Assembly: GCF_017313265.1 (NCBI RefSeq)
Contig: NZ_JAFLQZ010000001.1
Location: 248,001 to 312,000, forward strand
Direction: 5' to 3'
Source: Hymenobacter telluris
Lineage (GTDB): Bacteria; Bacteroidota; Bacteroidia; Cytophagales; Hymenobacteraceae
DNA: 64,000 bases
In this document: positions 59,394-64,000 of the stretch, piece after piece
How positions within the stretch are numbered: the first letter of the stretch is position 1
Layout: each line of letters opens with the position of its first letter
Notes under the pieces: model-generated
Told to the model about the DNA's origin: nothing
Database searches by the model: none
What the model saw: the letters and a program-made list of their open reading frames with translations, nothing else
Position numbers and translations under genes: made by a program

Positions 59394-59628
59394 ATCCGGA
59401 TTCGGTGTTGAGATATGCAAGAGTACGCCCCCCGTATTAGGGGCGAATTAGAGGTAAATTAGAAACGGATTAGAACGAAATATTTTTTTCAGAAAGGCCA
59501 TTCTTTCCACTGGAAAGGCTTTTTCAACATCACCAACAGGCAAAGAAATTGCCGCCGAAGACGGCGCCAGCAACTCCCGCTCGGCCGTAGCCATGGCGTG
59601 CCGAACCCAGTGCCGGGAGGTGCGGGGG

Positions 59629-60720
59629 CTAATCATTGAGCTCCTTGTAATACAGCAACGCATTGCGGGTTACCACCTGTTCGCCGGGCGCCAGGCCGCT
59701 GCTCACGTAGCTCACGCCCTGGCCGGCGTGTTGCACGGCCACCGGGCGGGTTTCCACGGCGTTGTTTTTCACTACCAGTGCGTAGCGGCGGCCGTTGGCA
59801 AACACCAAACTCGCCGAAGGCACCGCCGGCAGTTGCGTAGTACTGGTTTGGGTGAGGTGGATGCGCGCAAACATGCCGGGCTTGAGAAGGTGGTCGGGGT
59901 TGGCGAGCCGCACCCGGACCTGGAGGGTTTTTCGTTCCGGGTCCAACACGTTGAACACCTTATCCACGCGGCCCGCAAACTGCCGGTCGGGGTAGCTCAG
60001 GGTGTGCACTTCCACCGGCAGGCCCGCCTGCACCTTCTCAATGTCCGACTGAAACACATCCGCCAGCACCCACACTTCATCCAGGTTGGCTACCGTGAAC
60101 AGGCTGCCCACCTGGCCAGGGTCGAACTGCTGCCCTTCCGTGAGGTGCTTTTCAATGACGGTGCCGGCCTGGGGGGCGCGCAGGGTGTAGTGGTCGGGGG
60201 CGGTGCCGTACACGTCGGTTTGCTTGCGGAGGCGGGTAACTTCGGCCTGGGCTTTTTGCAGGGCGGCGCGGGCCATGCTCAAATCCTGGTCGGAGGCCAT
60301 ACCGTCGGCGTGCATTTCACTAATGGCCTCCAGTTGCACGCGGGCCGTGCCCAGGTTTACGGTGGCTTCGGTGCGCTGCTGAGCCAGGCCCACTATCTGA
60401 GCGCTACGCAAAACGGCCAGCGGCTGCCCCGCCGTTACCACGTCGCCGAGGGCTACGGGCGCTTGCTCTACCACTCCGCCAGCCAAGGTATACACGGGCG
60501 TCAGGCGGTCGGCATTGGGCGTTATACGGCCTTCCAGGCGTAGTTCCGTTTGAATGGGGGCGAGCTGCACACTATCGGTTTGCAGCGCGGCCACGGTGGC
60601 AGCGGGCAGCAGGCGGGAGTCGGGGTGGGGGAGTTGTTCGGTAGCTTCTTCGGTGCAGCTGCTCAGGCACAGGCTAGTAGGCAGCAGCAGGAGAGAGGAA
60701 AAATGAAATAAACGGTTCAT
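59629..60720 (-). CDS. RND periplasmic adaptor subunit (membrane fusion protein) 2
   Basis: 363-residue lipoprotein (Cys22 in SLCLSSCTEEA). Same domain order as adaptor 1: GGVVEQAPVALGDVVTAGQPL, coiled-coil hairpin about 105-165, YTLRAPQAGTVIEKHLTEGQ, VANLDEVWVLADVFQSDIEK, FNVLDPERKTLQVRVRLANP. Ends in LLYYKELND, like adaptor 1 (LLVYDELND). The two are clear paralogues in one operon, yet only one RND pump and one TolC lie here. They may form a mixed hexamer, or one may serve another pump. The long gap (235 bp) to TolC holds no clear gene. Confidence 0.92.
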   Translation of the reverse strand: MNRLFHFSSLLLLPTSLCLSSCTEEATEQLPHPDSRLLPAATVAALQTDSVQLAPIQTELRLEGRITPNADRLTPVYTLAGGVVEQAPVALGDVVTAGQPLAVLRSAQIVGLAQQRTEATVNLGTARVQLEAISEMHADGMASDQDLSMARAALQKAQAEVTRLRKQTDVYGTAPDHYTLRAPQAGTVIEKHLTEGQQFDPGQVGSLFTVANLDEVWVLADVFQSDIEKVQAGLPVEVHTLSYPDRQFAGRVDKVFNVLDPERKTLQVRVRLANPDHLLKPGMFARIHLTQTSTTQLPAVPSASLVFANGRRYALVVKNNAVETRPVAVQHAGQGVSYVSSGLAPGEQVVTRNALLYYKELND

Positions 60721-60841
60721 AGGCGTAACTGGTAAGATGCAAGCTTACGCCCTCGGTATTAGCCCCGGGTTAGAGGTAGATTAGAAACCGATTAGAAAGT
60801 GAAGTTTCTGTGAATTTTAGAACACAAACGCCCGTAAACAG

Positions 60842-62191
60842 CTAGAAAACCACCTCGGCCAAGGTACCCGCGCCCAGTTGGGAGCTGATGCGCAACTCGC
60901 CGCCGTGCAGCTGCACAATTTTGCGGGCCAGCGGCAGCCCCACGCCATGCCCCGTAACGGCGCGGGCATTATCGGCCCGGAAAAACGGCTGGAAAATCTG
61001 AGGTAGCTCCTTGTCCCCAATGCCGATGCCGTGGTCCTGCACCCGAATCTGCCGCTGCCCGCGCTGGTAATTGAACTGCACTTCCACCAGCTGATTGTCA
61101 GGTGAATACTTCAGCGCGTTGTCAAGCAAATTCACCAGCGCCCGGGTCAGGAGCTGGCGGTTGCCCTTGATTTCCAACTGCTCGGCATCTTCAGGTAAGG
61201 TGCCCAGCGTGATGTGCACCCGGGGGCGCTGGTCGGGTGCCACTGCCTCCCGTACCTCCCACAGCAACTCGTCCAGCCGAATATCCTCGGTATTGCCAGA
61301 AGTGGTTTGGGTTAAATCCAGCAGGTTGTTGATGAGCTGCTTGAGTTGCTGCAACTCGTGCAGCACCGAGGCCACTCCTTCCCGGTACGCGGCCGGGTCC
61401 CGGTCCCGGTTCAGCAGCACCTGCAACTCCCCAATAGTAGCCGTGAGTGGCGTACGGAGCTCGTGCGAGGCATTGCTGACGAAGGTGCGCTGGGTTTCGA
61501 AGCCGTCTTCCAGCCGTTCCAGCATGCGGTTGAAGGTGCGGGCTAGGCGGCGTATTTCGTCTTGCTCGTGGCTGATGCCTTCGTTCACGCGCAAGTGCAA
61601 GTCCTGCGTAGTAATGCGGTCCACCTGGTCATTGACGGCGGCAATGGGCGCCAGGGCCTTGCCCGCAAACACCCGGCCGGCTACGTATATCACCACCAGG
61701 CTCACCACAAAAATGCCCGCCAGAATCATGGTGAGGTGCTCCAACCGGGCGGCACCGGAGTGGTTTTGGGCGGCGGCCACAATGATAAACTGGCCCTGGT
61801 TGTCGCTATAAAACAGCCCCACCGCCTGCCGCGGCCCCAAGTCGAAGTACACCAGCTTTTCGGCTACGATGCGGGTGAGTATGCTCTCCGGAATCTGAAT
61901 TCGTTGGTCTTCCTCAATAAAGCGCGGCTCCAGCTTGCTGTCATAAATCTGAAGAACCTCGCCGGTAAGCGTGCGGAGGTAGCGCCGCTGAAATTCCCGA
62001 AACGCCTCGGCCCGCAGCTCGTCCTGTTCCAGAAACACGTAGCCCGTCACCTCGGCCCGGTCGCGCAGGCGCTGGTGAAACTCCTCGTGCGTGTAATCGG
62101 CTTGCAGGATGTAAATGGTAGTCATCACCGCCAGCAGCAGCACGGCCACCAACCCCGTAAACAGCCACGTCAGCCGGTTCCGAATCGTCAT
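60842..62191 (-). CDS. Two-component sensor histidine kinase (CusS-like)
   Basis: 449 residues. TM1 (LTWLFTGLVAVLLLAVMTTI, about 8-27), a periplasmic sensor of about 125 residues, TM2 (ILAGIFVVSLVVIYVAGRVF, about 155-175), HAMP (LAPIAAVNDQVDRITTQDL), HisKA with the phosphoacceptor in SNASHELRTPLTATIGE (about 243) and HATPase blocks NLLDNALKYSP, VQDHGIGIG and GHGVGLPLARKI. The paired response regulator gene precedes it by 74 bp. Together they probably sense periplasmic metal stress and switch on the pump genes downstream. The sensor domain holds no obvious Cys/His cluster, so the inducer is uncertain. Confidence 0.93.
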   Translation of the reverse strand: MTIRNRLTWLFTGLVAVLLLAVMTTIYILQADYTHEEFHQRLRDRAEVTGYVFLEQDELRAEAFREFQRRYLRTLTGEVLQIYDSKLEPRFIEEDQRIQIPESILTRIVAEKLVYFDLGPRQAVGLFYSDNQGQFIIVAAAQNHSGAARLEHLTMILAGIFVVSLVVIYVAGRVFAGKALAPIAAVNDQVDRITTQDLHLRVNEGISHEQDEIRRLARTFNRMLERLEDGFETQRTFVSNASHELRTPLTATIGELQVLLNRDRDPAAYREGVASVLHELQQLKQLINNLLDLTQTTSGNTEDIRLDELLWEVREAVAPDQRPRVHITLGTLPEDAEQLEIKGNRQLLTRALVNLLDNALKYSPDNQLVEVQFNYQRGQRQIRVQDHGIGIGDKELPQIFQPFFRADNARAVTGHGVGLPLARKIVQLHGGELRISSQLGAGTLAEVVF

Positions 62192-62204
62192 AATTTCAGT
62201 TGTT

Positions 62205-62270
62205 AGTTATGAGTTGTCAGTTGTCGGTTGATACTGGTAACTCGCAACTGACAACCGGCAACTCACTACT
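62205..62270. repeat. Inverted repeat of AGTTGTCAGTTG words
   Basis: Arms 62205-62230 and 62245-62270 pair over 26 bp with about five mismatches. Each arm is made of tandem GTTGTC-like words. It fills the junction between the sensor kinase and the response regulator; its right arm overlaps the regulator stop codon. Confidence 0.75.
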
Positions 62271-62940
62271 CCACCCGCAGCACGTAGCCCATGCCCACTA
62301 CGGTATGGATCAGCTTCTGGGAGAAGCCTTTATCCACTTTGTTGCGCAGGTAGTTTACATACACGTCCACCACGTTGGAGCCAGCATCGAACGAGTCTTC
62401 CCACACATCCCCGGCAATTTCGGCGCGGCTTAGCACGCGGCCGGCGTGGCGCATGAACAGTTCCAGCAGGTTGAATTCGCGGGCCGTGAGCTTGATGGGC
62501 TGCCCGGCGCGGGTCACGGTTTTGGCGGCAGTATCCAGCGTAAGGTCGGCGAGGGTGAGCTGAGCGCCTTTCGTTTCCTGGCCGCGGCGGCGCGTGAGGG
62601 CCCGCACGCGCGCCAGCAGCTCCGGAAAATCAAAAGGCTTCACCAAGTAGTCGTCGGCGCCGCCATCAAAGCCGCGCAGCTTGTCCTGGGTGGTGCCCAG
62701 GGCCGTGAGCATCAATACGGGCACTTGCTGGTCGTGGGTCCGGATGGCTTGCAGCACTTCGTAGCCGTTGCGCAGCGGCAGAATCACATCTAAAATCACT
62801 AGGCTGTACGCCTGGGCCACCGCCAGCCGGGCTCCCATGTCGCCATCGAAAGCCGTGTCCACGGTAAAGCCTTCTTCTTCCAGCCCCCGCCGGATAAAGG
62901 CCGAAACCTTGGGCTCATCTTCAACCAGGAGGATTTTCAT
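62266..62940 (-). CDS. OmpR/PhoB family response regulator (CusR-like)
   Basis: 224 residues from the ATG at 62940 (8 upstream codons rejected because the receiver fold starts at MKILLVEDEP). Receiver: acidic EDEP at 7-10, phosphoacceptor Asp51 in LVILDVILPLRNGYEV, LTALG and a Lys in DDYLVKPFDFPEL. The C-terminal winged helix (about 125-224) ends with EIAGDVWEDSFDAGSNVVDVYVNYLRNKVD. It is transcribed first in the efflux locus and would activate the sensor, adaptor, TolC and pump genes. Confidence 0.95.
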   Translation of the reverse strand: MKILLVEDEPKVSAFIRRGLEEEGFTVDTAFDGDMGARLAVAQAYSLVILDVILPLRNGYEVLQAIRTHDQQVPVLMLTALGTTQDKLRGFDGGADDYLVKPFDFPELLARVRALTRRRGQETKGAQLTLADLTLDTAAKTVTRAGQPIKLTAREFNLLELFMRHAGRVLSRAEIAGDVWEDSFDAGSNVVDVYVNYLRNKVDKGFSQKLIHTVVGMGYVLRVE

Positions 62941-62971
62941 AAACTTTCGAATCAGTGAAGGCAAGTATACA

Positions 62972-62998
62972 CCTTATTATAAGGCTGTATAAGACTGT
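62972..62998. promoter_or_regulatory. Possible response-regulator box
   Basis: A 13 bp palindrome CCTTATTATAAGG (62972-62984) is followed by two CTGT direct repeats 10 bp apart (62985 and 62995), the spacing OmpR-family regulators often use. It lies 32 bp upstream of the response regulator ATG. Speculative. Confidence 0.35.
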
Positions 62999-63110
62999 GA
63001 ATGGCAATGAGGGGCTGCTATGCTGTCAACGGGGGGGGCAGCTTTATAAAGGTGCAGACAAGGATTTAACTTTTTGGCGTGTGACGTATTTCCGTTGAAA
63101 ACCGCTGATT

Positions 63111-63449
63111 TTAGTCGTCCTCGTAATCCAGCCCGAGACACTGGTTCAGGGCTTGCTGTAGCTCACTGGCGGCGTGCATCTGGCCGGCTCGGCGGCTCAC
63201 GCGTAATCCTTCGCGGTAAACTTTTTCAGCCTCATCTGGCTTCTGAAGTTGTTCGAGTAGCTTGCCGGCGTGGTAATACGTCCCCACGTAATCAGGGTGC
63301 TCGGTCAGCAGGATCTGGAAGTATTCCAAGGCCCGCAGGGGCTCCGTGGCTTTGTATTCGGTGGCCAGCGCGTATATCGTGAACGGGTCGTTGGGCTCGT
63401 CGCGGTAGAAGGCTAGCAGTTGTTGCAGGCGGCTGGGTTGGGTTTCCAT
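63111..63449 (-). CDS. Small TPR protein
   Basis: 112 residues from the ATG at 63449. The frame stays open further upstream, but that part is antisense to the ETF gene and has no relation to the TPR fold, so I reject it. Two to three TPR-like helical repeats: PFTIYALATEYKATEPLRAL, YVGTYYHAGKLLEQLQKPDE and LRVSRRAGQMHAASELQQAL. No signal peptide; cytoplasmic adaptor protein of unknown partner. Divergent from the ETF beta gene, 84 bp between the starts. Confidence 0.78.
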   Translation of the reverse strand: METQPSRLQQLLAFYRDEPNDPFTIYALATEYKATEPLRALEYFQILLTEHPDYVGTYYHAGKLLEQLQKPDEAEKVYREGLRVSRRAGQMHAASELQQALNQCLGLDYEDD

Positions 63450-63466
63450 CAGGCAGTAGTTTTCAG

Positions 63467-63474
63467 TATCTTTG
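63467..63474 (+). promoter_or_regulatory. -7 box of the ETF beta gene
   Basis: TATCTTTG matches TAnnTTTG exactly, 59 bp before the ETF beta ATG. A -33 box at the right distance is not clear. Confidence 0.45.
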
Positions 63475-63533
63475 CCCCAAATTTGGGGCTTTCCCGTAGT
63501 ATATCCTCTATCTTCCCACTCAAGCAGCCGTAG

Positions 63534-64000
63534 ATGAAGTTTCTCGTTTGCATCAGCAACGTACCCGACACGACCACCAAAATCACCTTCACGCCCGATA
63601 ACAAGGAGTTCAACAAGGCAGGTGTTCAATTCGTGATTAATCCCTGGGATGAATACGCCCTTACGCGCGCCATTGAGCTCAAAGAAGCCCAAGGCAGCGG
63701 TACCGTAACGGTGCTCAACGTGGGCGAAGCCGATACCGAGCCCAACATCCGCAAGGCCTTGGCCATCGGGGCCGATGATGCCATCCGGGTAAACGCCGCC
63801 CCCAAAGACGCTTTCTTCGTGGCGCAGCAGATTGCCAGCGTGGCCAAGGAAGGCGGCTACGACGTGATTTTGATGGGCAAGGAAAGCATCGACTACAATG
63901 GTTTCCAAGTACACGGCATGGTGGGCGAGCTGCTCGGCATTCCTACCGTAGCCCCGGCCATGAAGCTGGATATGAGCGGCAACACCGCCACGCTGGAGCG
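63534..64000 (+). CDS. etfB: Electron transfer flavoprotein beta subunit, 5' part
   Basis: ATG at 63534, open to the end of the window; about 155 residues are visible. The sequence MKFLVCISNVPDTTTKITFT, then VINPWDEYALTRAIELKEAQ, then VILMGKESIDYNG and GMVGELLGIP is the ETF beta fold with its AMP-binding region. ETF carries electrons from acyl-CoA dehydrogenases to the quinone pool. The alpha subunit gene normally follows and is presumably just outside. Confidence 0.93.
   Translation, partial: MKFLVCISNVPDTTTKITFTPDNKEFNKAGVQFVINPWDEYALTRAIELKEAQGSGTVTVLNVGEADTEPNIRKALAIGADDAIRVNAAPKDAFFVAQQIASVAKEGGYDVILMGKESIDYNGFQVHGMVGELLGIPTVAPAMKLDMSGNTATLE

Noticed and set aside
59448..59628. A possible small protein (about 48-70 residues) between TolC and adaptor 2 on the minus strand
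   Set aside because: It overlaps the adaptor 2 end by 35 bp in the longer form, shows no motif or signal peptide, and lies in A/T-rich promoter-like DNA. A real peptide cannot be excluded but is not supported.
63031..63038. Run of eight G as a phase-variation tract
   Set aside because: It lies in a non-coding gap between the response regulator and TPR genes, and is short; no gene start depends on it.
63450..63914. Long minus-strand open frame upstream of the TPR protein, which would make a 267-residue protein
   Set aside because: This part is antisense to the ETF beta gene, whose protein is unmistakable. The TPR homology starts at the ATG at 63449.
1..64000. CRISPR arrays, tRNA or rRNA genes, insertion sequences, prophage genes
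   Set aside because: No regularly spaced direct repeats with unique spacers, no cloverleaf with TTCGANTC-type loop, no transposase, integrase or phage protein was found in reading both strands. Rare or diverged RNAs could be missed without covariance searches.

Overview
The window looks like a chromosomal segment of a Bacteroidota bacterium of the Hymenobacter type (Cytophagales). Support from the sequence: GC-rich coding DNA; SusC/SusD/SusE outer-membrane proteins; type IX secretion (T9SS) C-terminal sorting domains on three secreted proteins; promoters of the TTG - about 20 bp - TAnnTTTG class; and many short intergenic palindromes with words such as GTCATGCTGAGC and GTCATTCCGA. The genus is an inference. 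I saw no phage, insertion sequence, CRISPR array, rRNA or tRNA.

Layout. 1-6.6 kb: start of an outer-membrane receptor-like gene with a double-palindrome operator, its MarR neighbour, an M1 metallopeptidase, a metallophosphatase, a Smr-domain protein and a DUF2279 protein. 6.7-10.7 kb: a T9SS-secreted GH13 amylase convergent with a BadF-type sugar kinase. 10.8-25 kb: a probable galactan utilisation locus (SusE, SusD, SusC, a T9SS protein, a GH53 galactanase, a clan GH-A glycosidase and a divergent esterase) with LacI-like AAACGTT boxes. 25.0-33.4 kb: a complete trpEGDCFBA operon plus DAHP synthase, preceded by a promoter, a leader peptide with three Trp codons and a terminator. 33.5-36.4 kb: an AraC-type regulator with membrane N-terminus, a small secreted protein and a DoxX fusion. 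36.5-37.6 kb: a phenylalanine hydroxylase homologue behind an attenuator-like leader; one of its iron ligands is replaced.

37.8-43.2 kb: dienelactone hydrolase, ABC1 kinase, TetR regulator, photolyase and an SDR protein lacking the catalytic Tyr. 43.5-53.4 kb: pyruvate carboxylase, secreted proteins, an M28 peptidase, a TPR histidine kinase and an esterase. 53.5-63 kb: a metal-efflux locus read right to left: response regulator, sensor kinase, adaptor 2, TolC, adaptor 1, HME-type RND pump. 63.1-64 kb: a TPR protein and the start of an ETF beta subunit.

The most interesting signals are regulatory and structural: the WWW trp leader, the mutually exclusive hairpins before the hydroxylase, the Glu-to-Gln change in that enzyme, the operator pair framing a -7 box, and at least six families of inverted repeats that occupy almost every operon junction, including one copy nested inside another.
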